From assembly GCA_045546775.1 (NCBI GenBank), contig JAZQDM010000063.1, positions 62,001 to 126,000 on the forward strand: a DNA stretch of 64,000 nucleotides, read 5' to 3'. This DNA is from RGIG3002 sp045546775 (lineage in GTDB: Bacteria; Bacillota; Clostridia; Lachnospirales; Lachnospiraceae). Position numbers and translations under genes: made by a program. Positions 44,197 through 52,712 of this stretch are shown piece by piece (position 1 is the first letter of the stretch; each line of letters opens with the position of its first letter). A model generated the notes under the pieces. It did no database searches. It was not told the DNA's origin and saw nothing but the letters and a program-made list of their open reading frames with translations.

Positions 44197-44742
44197 ATGA
44201 GTATATTTAGAAAAAAGAGTGCAATGTTATTGTGCGCAATATGTATGATTGGAGTTTTTACCGGTTGTCAAAAAAAGGAAGATATAGATGGTGGCATGGA
44301 CACAGGAGCGTGGAACGGCGGAACGGTAACACACAATGGTATTAAAATCTATATCAATGGTCCTGAAAGCGGACATCCGTCCGGAGAGGCTATATGGTCT
44401 ACTTATTATGACGACGAAGAAAATCAAATTGATATTAACATAGACTATTTTGCAATAGAAGGTTCTTTACAGGAAAAAATGCAGGAACTGGAACAGGAAT
44501 CTGTGGAAGTGGGAGAGGAAACATTATGGGGAAATGCGTGCTTTTACTACACAGAACAGTATGAGTACTTATCGCAAGATGAGGAAGCAATTATAACAGA
44601 AGCGTTGCATGTATTTATTTCATTGAATGAGGATAATTATCTTGAATTGTATATTCGAGGAGGATTTGAACCGCTCGAAGATGCGTTAGCGTTATTTGAC
44701 CATGATGATTTTCAACAATCCTTTACATTAGAAATGGAATAA
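44197..44742 (+). CDS. putative lipoprotein, unknown function
   Basis: A 181-residue protein with a signal peptide ending in FTGC (Cys about residue 24). The mature domain is acidic (INIDYFAIEGSLQEKMQELEQESVEVGEET, ITEALHVFISLNEDNYLELYI). Site TAGGGGG. No family is recognised. A perfect terminator follows. Confidence 0.7.
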   Translation: MSIFRKKSAMLLCAICMIGVFTGCQKKEDIDGGMDTGAWNGGTVTHNGIKIYINGPESGHPSGEAIWSTYYDDEENQIDINIDYFAIEGSLQEKMQELEQESVEVGEETLWGNACFYYTEQYEYLSQDEEAIITEALHVFISLNEDNYLELYIRGGFEPLEDALALFDHDDFQQSFTLEME

Positions 44743-44769
44743 GGATAATAGGTTTTTAGCAATCATTAA

Positions 44770-44795
44770 GGGGAGCATTCGTTTGAATGCTCCCC
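44770..44795. terminator. strong hairpin terminator
   Basis: GGGGAGCATTC, GTTT loop, GAATGCTCCCC: a perfect 11-base-pair stem between convergent genes. Confidence 0.8.
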
Positions 44796-44852
44796 GCTTA
44801 TTGTCTTATAGAAAATGTTTCATAGCAACTATTGTATGAGTATGGTGAAAAA

Positions 44853-45488
44853 TTACTCCCGGATGATAATTTTTGCTCCGGTATTGATACCAACGTGCGG
44901 AGGATTTTCTTGCCGGGGAACTTCGATTTGGATTGTTTCCTTTTTTCTTAATTCTTCCAGCTGTTCTTTTTTGGCACCAGTTTCCGTGCCGTGCAGTTGG
45001 TCCAATTTGATTTCAGCTTCCAATACATTTTCGGTACCGTCCTGTATTTGGGTGACCCGTTCCTGTATTTTTTCCTTTTGCATCAAAAAGTCAGCAGCCA
45101 GTATGCCTTTCATGTTTTGGAAAGGAGCATCAGACGGTTCCGTAACGGGCGTCGTTTCGGCATTGGTATCGTCGTCTTCTTGGCTGTTTTTTTCATCGGC
45201 CTGTTTAGCGAGCAGTTCCTCTTTTTTTGCCTCCGAAGTTTCTTCTTTTTGTTCTTCGCGCAATAACTGTAATTTGCGGTTCAACTCAGCAATCTGTTGT
45301 TGGAGTTCCAGCCGTTCTTTGTCTTTTTCCTGCGCACTCATTTGTTGGTCGGACGATAGTTGATTTAAACGTTGCTGTTTCAGTGCGATTTGACTTTGAA
45401 TCTGTTTACTTTCCGTATTCGTTTTGGATAGGGAAGGGTTTGCATAATTGGAAATTTCTCTGTTTAAGGTTACATTACTGATAGCCAT
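44853..45488 (-). CDS. FlxA-like coiled-coil protein
   Basis: A 211-residue soluble protein. The middle (about residues 25-105) is an unbroken Gln/Glu/Lys coiled coil (IQSQIALKQQRLNQLSSDQQ), as in the FlxA-like family. A charged linker and a second helical stretch follow (ADFLMQKEKIQERVTQIQDG). A GAAAGGAGG site precedes the ATG at 45488. It is separated from tlpA by 87 bases and may have its own promoter. Role unknown. Confidence 0.7.
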   Translation of the reverse strand: MAISNVTLNREISNYANPSLSKTNTESKQIQSQIALKQQRLNQLSSDQQMSAQEKDKERLELQQQIAELNRKLQLLREEQKEETSEAKKEELLAKQADEKNSQEDDDTNAETTPVTEPSDAPFQNMKGILAADFLMQKEKIQERVTQIQDGTENVLEAEIKLDQLHGTETGAKKEQLEELRKKETIQIEVPRQENPPHVGINTGAKIIIRE

Positions 45489-45575
45489 ACCAAGAGCCTC
45501 CTTTCACATAAAACAACCACTATTTACTTTCATTGTAGCCTAACAGAAAGTAAAAATCAACGTGGAATATGGAGG

Positions 45576-46205
45576 TTATTGGTAAATTATATCAATGCCG
45601 CGCTGCAATGTTTCAGCGTCAATCGCGCCGCTTGCATATGCAATGAGGTGTCCTTCCGAATCCAGAAAAAAAGTCATCGGAATAGCATACACACCATAAG
45701 TCATAGCCGCATTGGAATCGGAGTCAAAATATACCGGAAAAGAATAGCCTTGTTGTGAGATAAAAGCAGAGGCACTTTCCTTCGTTTCGGTTGTTCCGTC
45801 GGTCATATTAACCATGAGAAAATGAATATCCTGCCCCAAATTTTCGTAGGCAGCATCAAAATCCGGCATTTCACTTTTACAAGGCCCGCACCAGCTTGCC
45901 CAGAAATTTAAAACAACAGGTTTGCCGAGAAAATCAGAAAGATGTACGACGTTGCCATTTGCATCATACATGGTAAAATCAGGCGCAAGCGTAAGTTCTT
46001 CATTTGAAGCGGATTCGGTATAAGTGCTCTCTTCCGTTTCTGTAACCGTTTCGGGCACAGCTGTTGTTTGCGTTTCAGGCGGTTGTTGTACGGATAATTG
46101 ATCCGGAACAAAGTGAGAACTTAATTGCTTATATAACAAAGATGCACCAACGATAAGACAAACAAAAGTGATAAGCAAAACAATGAGTGTTTTATTCTTT
46201 TTCAT
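45576..46205 (-). CDS. TlpA-type membrane-anchored thioredoxin
   Basis: A 209-residue protein with an N-terminal anchor (about 5-25), a Thr/Glu linker and a TlpA/ResA domain. Its active site WCGPC is in NFWASWCGPCKSEMPDFD near residue 110. The cis-Pro region is YAIPMTFFLDSEG. It reduces disulfides outside the membrane in known relatives, using electrons from CcdA, whose gene lies 53 bases upstream. Confidence 0.92.
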   Translation of the reverse strand: MKKNKTLIVLLITFVCLIVGASLLYKQLSSHFVPDQLSVQQPPETQTTAVPETVTETEESTYTESASNEELTLAPDFTMYDANGNVVHLSDFLGKPVVLNFWASWCGPCKSEMPDFDAAYENLGQDIHFLMVNMTDGTTETKESASAFISQQGYSFPVYFDSDSNAAMTYGVYAIPMTFFLDSEGHLIAYASGAIDAETLQRGIDIIYQ

Positions 46206-46258
46206 ATAGGATTCTCCTTATAAATGGTATTAAGCTATCAGTAGGGCTTGTGCATGGA

Positions 46259-46921
46259 TTAGTTCAAAAGTGTTAAAAGGTGCCCCAGAACGCCGGTTGC
46301 CATCATAATGCCGATTACAACAAGCAAAATACCGCTTACGATATTAATTGTTTTATAATGTTGTTTGATACGGTCAAAGGTAGCTTTTAAATGGTCAATC
46401 AGTAAGGCACTGATGAGGAACGGAATTCCAAGTCCAAGGGAGTAGCACAGAAGCATACATATGCCGGTTAAAGTCTTTCCCTGTTGCGAGGCAAGCATCA
46501 GCGCAGAACCAAGAAAGGTGCCAACGCAAGGCGTCCATCCGATGGAAAACACCATGCCAAACAAGGCGGCTGAGAAAAAATTCATATGGTCTACGCTTAC
46601 GGTTTTACGGTTACCACGAAAAAGATTTAGTTTCCACACACCCAGGTAATTCAGACCAAAAAAGATAACAACAATACCGCACACGATATTTACAGCAGTC
46701 TCGTATTTTAACAAAAAGCTTCCCACGGTACCGGCCAAAGCGCCCATTGCCATAAAGACAATGCTAAATCCGAAGACGAAGCCGAGCGCGCAGAAAAATG
46801 TTCTTTTTGCAGAGCGTTGCCCGCCACCGGCAAAATAGGAAATATAAATTGGCAGCATAGGCAGCAGACAGGGAGAAATAAATGTTATAATTCCTTCCAA
46901 AAACGATATAACGTATTGCAT
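46259..46921 (-). CDS. ccdA: CcdA-type transmembrane thiol-disulfide transporter
   Basis: A 220-residue, six-helix protein. FISPCLLPMLPIYISYFAGG near residue 16 and SIGWTPCVGTFLGS near residue 123 carry the two redox cysteines in proline-rich helices, as in CcdA/DsbD-beta. It moves electrons from cytoplasmic thioredoxin to the TlpA partner. Here it lies between an MBOAT/SGNH cassette and tlpA. No cytochrome c gene is nearby, so its target may be a different exported protein. Confidence 0.92.
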   Translation of the reverse strand: MQYVISFLEGIITFISPCLLPMLPIYISYFAGGGQRSAKRTFFCALGFVFGFSIVFMAMGALAGTVGSFLLKYETAVNIVCGIVVIFFGLNYLGVWKLNLFRGNRKTVSVDHMNFFSAALFGMVFSIGWTPCVGTFLGSALMLASQQGKTLTGICMLLCYSLGLGIPFLISALLIDHLKATFDRIKQHYKTINIVSGILLVVIGIMMATGVLGHLLTLLN

Positions 46922-46953
46922 AGTACAAATTCCCTTTATGTGACATTCTGTTT

Positions 46954-48021
46954 TTAGTATTGTCCGGTACTCATAAAAGTATCATAGTCAAAATTTTGAT
47001 AAAACTCTCGGATAGTAGCCATATACTGTTTGTAGTTATCTTTTGTAAGAAGCCCTTCTTCGGCAGCCATACTGTGAATAATGTAGTCGCTTACCTGTTG
47101 GTCATAATGAAGGCTGTCGATGTACAAATTTAAATTGCATATGATAGCAGGATTGTCAAAATACGAGTACAAATGCACATTGTCATATTCTAAAAGTATC
47201 TCAATAGATTTTTCATGCGCATCCAGTACGCGGTCAAGATGTCCCAGCCGATTCCAGTCATCCCATGCCAATATACTATATGGTGGGATGAATAAATAAA
47301 ATTGGGTATCCGGATTTTCCCGTACAAGGGTTAATACATTTTGCTCCAAATTTGCAGTGAGCATGTCCAAATCTTCCTGCGTAAATTCGTATATGGTGTC
47401 ACTGAGTTCGCGTCTTTGGTACTCAGTGCGGAGTTTCTCGCCGTCATACAAATAATTGCCGGACCAGTTTTTGTAGGTGTCAAAAGAAGTCGTGATGCCT
47501 CCCAGCTTGTTGTACGTAAAAACATAATCCGTGAAGGTAAATAACACATCTTTGTTCAATACATAACTCACATCATTAAAAAGATTGTCATCGTACAAGT
47601 AAGACGGGTAATCCGTGTAGTCCATAGCATCCTTGTCGGCAATCAGCATCGTCGAATCCAAACTGCGCATAACATACGCAATATTGTCGTTGCGGTCAAA
47701 TGCTTTTACTAACATATCATTAATTTCTTTATAGCTTCCGCCGGAAAACGGCACTTTGATTGCATTTGTGCCAAAAGCGTCATCAAATAAGGAGGTTTTA
47801 AAATTTTCGGTCATGGATGAGCCTGTGATGATGGCATTGTAATCAAAATTTCTCGTAATGCCGTCATTCATGTACCGTTCGTCATAAAGCGGATACTGAA
47901 AGCGTTCCAACGGCGCATGGTAATGAAAAAGCGGGTCCACATATATGGTAATTCCGGCAAAGCAGGCAAGTGCCAGCAAAGTGCCTATAATTGAAATTTT
48001 TAAATAAGTTATGCTTTTCAT
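46954..48021 (-). CDS. SGNH-like extracytoplasmic partner, cassette 3
   Basis: A 355-residue protein with an anchor at about residues 5-25. DPLFHYHAP, then NFDYNAIITGSSMTENFKT (nucleophile-type Ser near residue 69) and a late DSLHYDQQVSDYI (His near residue 313). It is clearly paralogous to the partner at 2273, which has NFDYDAIVLGSSVAEN. The ATG at 48021 follows GGAGGG. A longer frame reaching 48081 would overlap the MBOAT gene and lacks a site. Confidence 0.8.
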   Translation of the reverse strand: MKSITYLKISIIGTLLALACFAGITIYVDPLFHYHAPLERFQYPLYDERYMNDGITRNFDYNAIITGSSMTENFKTSLFDDAFGTNAIKVPFSGGSYKEINDMLVKAFDRNDNIAYVMRSLDSTMLIADKDAMDYTDYPSYLYDDNLFNDVSYVLNKDVLFTFTDYVFTYNKLGGITTSFDTYKNWSGNYLYDGEKLRTEYQRRELSDTIYEFTQEDLDMLTANLEQNVLTLVRENPDTQFYLFIPPYSILAWDDWNRLGHLDRVLDAHEKSIEILLEYDNVHLYSYFDNPAIICNLNLYIDSLHYDQQVSDYIIHSMAAEEGLLTKDNYKQYMATIREFYQNFDYDTFMSTGQY

Positions 48022-48034
48022 AAGAGCCCTCCAA

Positions 48035-49501
48035 CTAAAAACTTCCGTAAACGAACTGTACAACGGTGGATAATGAGACAACGGACCATGTCAGGAAGAG
48101 TATAGTAAGAATGCTCTTACCAAACGATGGTTTAAATGTGCCATTGTATTTGTCTTTTCCGTTTAAGGAAAGGAAAAGTGAAAGTGCCAAAAATGCAATT
48201 ACTTCGATGCCGCGATGTGTTGTGATGAATGTGGCAATTGCGGGGAATTTTCCGGCAAGAAAAGTGATTTCCGGGATGCGGAAACAAGCAATCAATCCAT
48301 CGTTTATCATTGTATTTTCCATGCGGAACATTTTTTGTATATATTCGAATGCCTGTGGTACGGACAAGGCACGGAAGAAAATCCATGTAATGTTTACAAA
48401 GCCGAATGTCAAAATCCAGCGCAGTATATCATTACATTTTTCCCATTGTTTGCGGAATATGCGGTTTAAACAGCAGGCAAGTCCATGTAAACCGCCCCAT
48501 ACAACATAAGTCCAGGCAGCCCCATGCCACAAACCGCTTACCAGATAAATAAACATTGTATTGAGGTAAGTGCGGATTTTTCCTTTGCGGCTGCCTCCCA
48601 AAGGAAAATATAAGTATTCGCGGAAAAAGTCAGTCAAAGAAATATGCCATTTTTTCCAAAATTCCAAGATGGATTTTGAGGCATACGGTGTATCAAAGTT
48701 GTCTGCTAAACGCAAGTTTAACATTTTTGCAACACCGATTGCCATGTGGCTGTAGCCGCTGAAATCAAAATAAATTTGGAATGTAAAGCAGAGGGAAACG
48801 AGGAGCGCATCCATCGCGGTCATATGTCCGAGGGAAGTGCCGTAGCCCCAGGAAACTGCTTTTGCGAGTACGTCCGCAAGAAGTACTTTGCGAGCCAGAC
48901 CGTTTGCAAAATGCCAAAGCCCTTCCGACAAATTATCCGGATTGAATTTTTTTGAGATGCTGTCGTTTATGCTGCCAACAAGGTCGTTGTATTTTGTAAT
49001 GGGACCTTGTACAAATTTCGGGAAAAATGTGATGTAAAATACATAATCCAGCAAAACCGGCTTTTCAATCGTTTTGCGGTAGCAGTCCATCAGAAAAGCA
49101 ATCTGTTGGAACGTGATAAAACTGATTCCAAGCGGTACGATAATTTCTTTTAAAGTAATGCCTGCATTGCAATATTGGTTTAAATTGCCAACGATAAAAT
49201 AGGTGTACTTAAAATAACCGAGTATCAAAATATTGCCGGCAATACCGATGCCGGTAAAAAGTTTTGCAAGTGTTGTTTTCTCAGTGAATTTGCGCTGTCC
49301 TAAGACGCAAGCGTATGTCAGTGCCATGCTGCATACTAAAAATCCAACAGAAAACCAGCTTGCATGCGCTACAAAGATGAAAGAAGCGATGATAAGCATA
49401 AGCTTGGAAAACGGATATTTTTCAAAGCGATTCAGTAAGTAATACAACAAAATCGTGACAGGTAATAAACATAAAATAAAAATATAAGAATTAAAAGCCA
49501 T
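48035..49501 (-). CDS. MBOAT family O-acyltransferase, cassette 3
   Basis: A 488-residue polytopic acyltransferase. KKWHISLTDFFREYLYFPLGGSRKGKIRTYLN and SGLWHGAAWTYVVWGGLHGL carry the MBOAT histidines. The start MAFNSYIFILCLLPVTILLYY resembles cassette 1. It opens a minus-strand operon MBOAT-SGNH-ccdA-tlpA behind a sigma-A promoter. A GGGGG site lies before the ATG. Confidence 0.92.
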   Translation of the reverse strand: MAFNSYIFILCLLPVTILLYYLLNRFEKYPFSKLMLIIASFIFVAHASWFSVGFLVCSMALTYACVLGQRKFTEKTTLAKLFTGIGIAGNILILGYFKYTYFIVGNLNQYCNAGITLKEIIVPLGISFITFQQIAFLMDCYRKTIEKPVLLDYVFYITFFPKFVQGPITKYNDLVGSINDSISKKFNPDNLSEGLWHFANGLARKVLLADVLAKAVSWGYGTSLGHMTAMDALLVSLCFTFQIYFDFSGYSHMAIGVAKMLNLRLADNFDTPYASKSILEFWKKWHISLTDFFREYLYFPLGGSRKGKIRTYLNTMFIYLVSGLWHGAAWTYVVWGGLHGLACCLNRIFRKQWEKCNDILRWILTFGFVNITWIFFRALSVPQAFEYIQKMFRMENTMINDGLIACFRIPEITFLAGKFPAIATFITTHRGIEVIAFLALSLFLSLNGKDKYNGTFKPSFGKSILTILFLTWSVVSLSTVVQFVYGSF

Positions 49502-49581
49502 AAAAACCCCCGAATATGGTAAAATAATGTTCTGTTTTTTGCGTTTTTATCTGTAATATTATGAGTGTAAATCAGACGATT

Positions 49582-49611
49582 ATTATAGCATATATGGGGT
49601 ATTGTTGACAA
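49582..49611 (-). promoter_or_regulatory. sigma-A promoter of cassette 3
   Basis: On the minus strand TTGTCA (49606-49611) and TATAAT (49582-49587) are separated by 18 bases. This leaves a leader of about 75 bases. Confidence 0.7.
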
Positions 49612-49647
49612 GAAACACAAGAGCAGTCAAAGAGAAATGTAAATAAA

Positions 49648-49706
49648 AAATGCCCGCTTGTTATATGCGAGGGAATGTTCCTGCATATACAAACGGGTAT
49701 TTTTTT
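49648..49706. terminator. bidirectional terminator after putP
   Basis: A hairpin with arms around TGCCCG-TTGT-ATATGC and GCATAT-CAA-CGGGTA, flanked by an A run and a T run, so it works on both strands. It overlaps the putP stop codon. Confidence 0.8.
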
Positions 49707-51231
49707 ATACACTTTCAAATTCTTCAATAATTTCTTTGGATGGCGGAGCAGTAAGCAAGCTGACAACGATGTTTGCGATACTTGCCAAAATGAATGCCGG
49801 AAGCAATTCATAAATTGCCCAAATGCCACCGAGCGGGGCGATTAAGTATTTCCATACGAATACCATCACACCACCAACAATCATACCTGCAAGGGCGCCA
49901 TTGCGGTTAGAGCGTTTCCAGAACAATGCGAACAACATAACCGGTCCGAATACGGCACCGAATCCTGCCCAGGCAAAGGAAACGATATTAAATACGGAGC
50001 TGTTCGGGTTCCATGCAATAATCACACCAACTACAGAAATAAGTACAACAGTGATTCTTGCGGAAAGCATGGATGCTTTCTGAGAAAGCTTAATACCAAG
50101 GCAGTCGCGCAACAAGTTTTCGGATACACTGGAAGAGGCAGCCAAAAGCTGTGAGTCGGAAGTAGACATTGTACATGCCAAAATTCCTGCCAGGATAAGT
50201 CCGGCAAAAATGATTGCCAACACACCATTTTCACTTAAAAGCATAGCAGTTTTGATAATCAATGTTTCTGCCTGTGAAGAACCTTCCAATACTTCAATGG
50301 CTCCTACTTTTGACATGGAATAACCGATAATACCGATGAAAATTGCAATTGCCATGGAAATCACAACCCATACAGAGGCGATTCTTCTGGAAAGTTTCAA
50401 TTTGTTTTCGTCTTCAATACCCATGAAACGGAGTAAAATGTGCGGCATACCAAAATATCCGAGTCCCCATGCCAATGTAGATGCAATTGTCAATGCACTG
50501 TACGGAGAAGAAGCTCCGGTAGCCGGGTCATGAGAAGCGAATAAAGTTAAATAACCGCTTAATTCTTTTGCATTGCCGATAACCGCATCGAATCCACCTG
50601 CGACACTGATACCGAATACAACAACGATGCCGAGAGCAATCGTCATAACAATACTCTGGATTAAGTCCGTTGTACTTGCAGCAAGGAATCCGCCAAGTGC
50701 AGTGTAAGCAACGATAATGATTGCACTTACAATCATGGCCGGTACATACGGAATGTCAAATAAAGTGGAGAATAATTTTCCGCAAGCCGCAAAGCCGGAA
50801 GCGGTGTAAGGTACGAAAAAGATTACAATAAAAATTGCAGAAATCGCAAGCAATGCGTGACTTTTGTCTCTGTAACGGTTAGAGAAAAAGTCCGGCAAAG
50901 TGATGGAATTGTTTGCCTTTGCAGAATAACGGCGCAGTCTTTTTGCTACGATAAGCCAGTTTAAATACGTACCGATGGCAAGACCGATCGCTGTCCAGCC
51001 TGCTTCTGCGCAACCGGAAAGGTAAGCAACGCCGGGAAGACCCATCAAAAGCCAGCTGCTCATGTCGGAAGCTTCCGCACTCATTGCAGTTACGATAGGA
51101 CCAAGTTTACGTCCGCCCAGATAGAAGTCGCTTACATTTTTGTTTTTGGATGAAAAGGAAATACCAATCATAACCATCATTATAAGATAAGCGACGATGA
51201 CAATTAAAAGTCCAATAACTGTACTACTCAT
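49705..51231 (-). CDS. putP: sodium/proline symporter
   Basis: A 508-residue SSS-family transporter with about 13 helices. FSSKNKNVSDFYLGGRKLGPIVTAMSAEASDMSSWLLMGLPG at the N terminus is typical of PutP and includes sodium-site residues. TLPDFFSNRYRDKSH and ACTMSTSDSQLLAASSSVSENL follow. A GGAGAG site precedes the ATG. It sits downstream of a CofE-like gene but is separated from it by a terminator. Confidence 0.92.
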   Translation of the reverse strand: MSSTVIGLLIVIVAYLIMMVMIGISFSSKNKNVSDFYLGGRKLGPIVTAMSAEASDMSSWLLMGLPGVAYLSGCAEAGWTAIGLAIGTYLNWLIVAKRLRRYSAKANNSITLPDFFSNRYRDKSHALLAISAIFIVIFFVPYTASGFAACGKLFSTLFDIPYVPAMIVSAIIIVAYTALGGFLAASTTDLIQSIVMTIALGIVVVFGISVAGGFDAVIGNAKELSGYLTLFASHDPATGASSPYSALTIASTLAWGLGYFGMPHILLRFMGIEDENKLKLSRRIASVWVVISMAIAIFIGIIGYSMSKVGAIEVLEGSSQAETLIIKTAMLLSENGVLAIIFAGLILAGILACTMSTSDSQLLAASSSVSENLLRDCLGIKLSQKASMLSARITVVLISVVGVIIAWNPNSSVFNIVSFAWAGFGAVFGPVMLFALFWKRSNRNGALAGMIVGGVMVFVWKYLIAPLGGIWAIYELLPAFILASIANIVVSLLTAPPSKEIIEEFESV

Positions 51232-51264
51232 TTTGTCTCTCCTTTGTAAAAATAATTAATAAAA

Positions 51265-51310
51265 AAATGCCCTTAATATTAGACCAAACATCTAAAACTT
51301 AAGGGCATTT
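51265..51310 (-). terminator. terminator of the CofE-like gene
   Basis: AAATGCCCTTAA and TTAAGGGCATTT form a perfect 12-base-pair stem, with a T run on the minus strand after it. Confidence 0.85.
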
Positions 51311-51331
51311 GTTTTTTCACATCAATTGAAA

Positions 51332-52522
51332 TTAATCTGTAAAGTTATCAAAGTATCCCTGAATAAAGATAATCGGTGTACCTTTATCTCCGGAACCACT
51401 TGTCAAATCGCATAAAGAACCGATTAAGTCTGTGAGCTGTCTCGGAGTAGTACCCTGGGATGCCATGTTTCCAACAAGGTTGGAAGATTTTTCTTTAATA
51501 CTCTTTTCAATAGCTTCTTTCAATTCGGCACCGCTCAAATCTTTGAAATCGTTGTCGGCAAGGTATTTTAATTTTAACTCGTTCGGAGTTCCAACAAGGC
51601 CGGATGTAAATGCCGGTGAAACAACCGGATCGGCAAGTTCCCAGATTTTTCCTTGCGGATCTTTGAAAGCACCGTCACCGTATACCATAACTTCCACATG
51701 TTTGCCTGTTGCTTTTAACATCTCAGACTGAATATCTTCTACTAAGTCCTGACATTCTCTCGGGAACAGTTTAATCATGTTCTCTGTAGATTTGTTTGAA
51801 CCGAGCAAGCCGTATTTTGCGTTGTAGCCGCTGCCATTGATGGAAGATGTCAAAATATCATCCATGCCGCAAACTGCTTTTGCGCCTGCTTCTTTTAAGA
51901 GACGTTTTGTTCTTTGACGTGTGTGAATGTCGCATGTCAATACACAGTCTGTATAATTTAAAATGGTTTTTGCCTGATTTGCAAAAATGATTTCTACTTC
52001 AGCACCTGCTTCAGTAATAATGTCGGAATAGTACTGAACGTAGTCAACGCCTGTAAATTCGTGAACGTTTTCACCGAACAATTCGCGATATTTTTCAAGT
52101 GTCAAAACATCGCTATAAGGATTGATGCCTGCTTCGTCCAACTGGTCATATGTAAGCAATGCATTACCAACTTCATCGCTGGGGTAGCTCAACATAAGAA
52201 CAACCTTTTTGGCGCCCATTGCGATACCTTTCAAGCAAATAGCAAAACGGTTTCTTGAAAGAATCGGGAAAATAACACCGATTGTGCCGCCACCTAATTT
52301 GGCTCTTACATCATCTGCAATATCCTGAACAGATGCGTAATTTCCCTGCGCACGCGCTACGATTGATTCTGTGAGTGCGATGATGTCTCTGTCGCGGAAG
52401 GAAAATCCTTCGCTTTCGGCAGCTTCAATCACGCTTGTAACAGCAATGTCAACTAAGTTGTCGCCTTCACGGATGATCGGGCAACGGATACCTCTTGATA
52501 CTGTACCAACTTTTCTTTCCAT
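51332..52522 (-). CDS. CofE-like (coenzyme F420-0) gamma-glutamyl ligase
   Basis: A 396-residue protein of the family that adds glutamate to F420-0 (VGTVSRGIRCPIIREGDNLVDI, DRDIIALTESIVARAQGNY, GGGTIGVIFPILSRNRFAICLKG). The acceptor is unlikely to be F420, because no other F420 gene is visible here and Clostridia of this type are not known to make it. Next upstream is glnA on the same strand, so a gamma-glutamyl transfer linked to nitrogen balance is plausible. That is inference. It has its own terminator. Confidence 0.8.
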   Translation of the reverse strand: MERKVGTVSRGIRCPIIREGDNLVDIAVTSVIEAAESEGFSFRDRDIIALTESIVARAQGNYASVQDIADDVRAKLGGGTIGVIFPILSRNRFAICLKGIAMGAKKVVLMLSYPSDEVGNALLTYDQLDEAGINPYSDVLTLEKYRELFGENVHEFTGVDYVQYYSDIITEAGAEVEIIFANQAKTILNYTDCVLTCDIHTRQRTKRLLKEAGAKAVCGMDDILTSSINGSGYNAKYGLLGSNKSTENMIKLFPRECQDLVEDIQSEMLKATGKHVEVMVYGDGAFKDPQGKIWELADPVVSPAFTSGLVGTPNELKLKYLADNDFKDLSGAELKEAIEKSIKEKSSNLVGNMASQGTTPRQLTDLIGSLCDLTSGSGDKGTPIIFIQGYFDNFTD

Positions 52523-52654
52523 TTTTTAACCTTCTTTTTATTTAGTATAGTGTTTTGTTCTAATCACAAAATGCATCATTATTTTACATGGAAGTGAGCC
52601 ATGATGCAAGAAAAATATATAAAAACAATAAAAAAATATTATTTTTTGCATGGA

Positions 52655-52682
52655 AAAAGGGAATCCGAAGGCGGATTCCCTT
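52655..52682 (-). terminator. terminator of glnA
   Basis: AAAGGGAATCCG and CGGATTCCCTTT form a perfect 12-base-pair stem with a 4-base loop, with T residues following on the minus strand. Confidence 0.85.
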
Positions 52683-52712
52683 TGATTTAGCGTGCTAATG
52701 CGACGCAATGTG

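Noticed and set aside
44815..45363. Plus-strand Ser/Phe/Cys-rich frame opposite the FlxA-like gene
   Set aside because: The Ser/Phe/Cys-rich sequence is what a coiled-coil gene yields when read antisense. It has no ribosome site.
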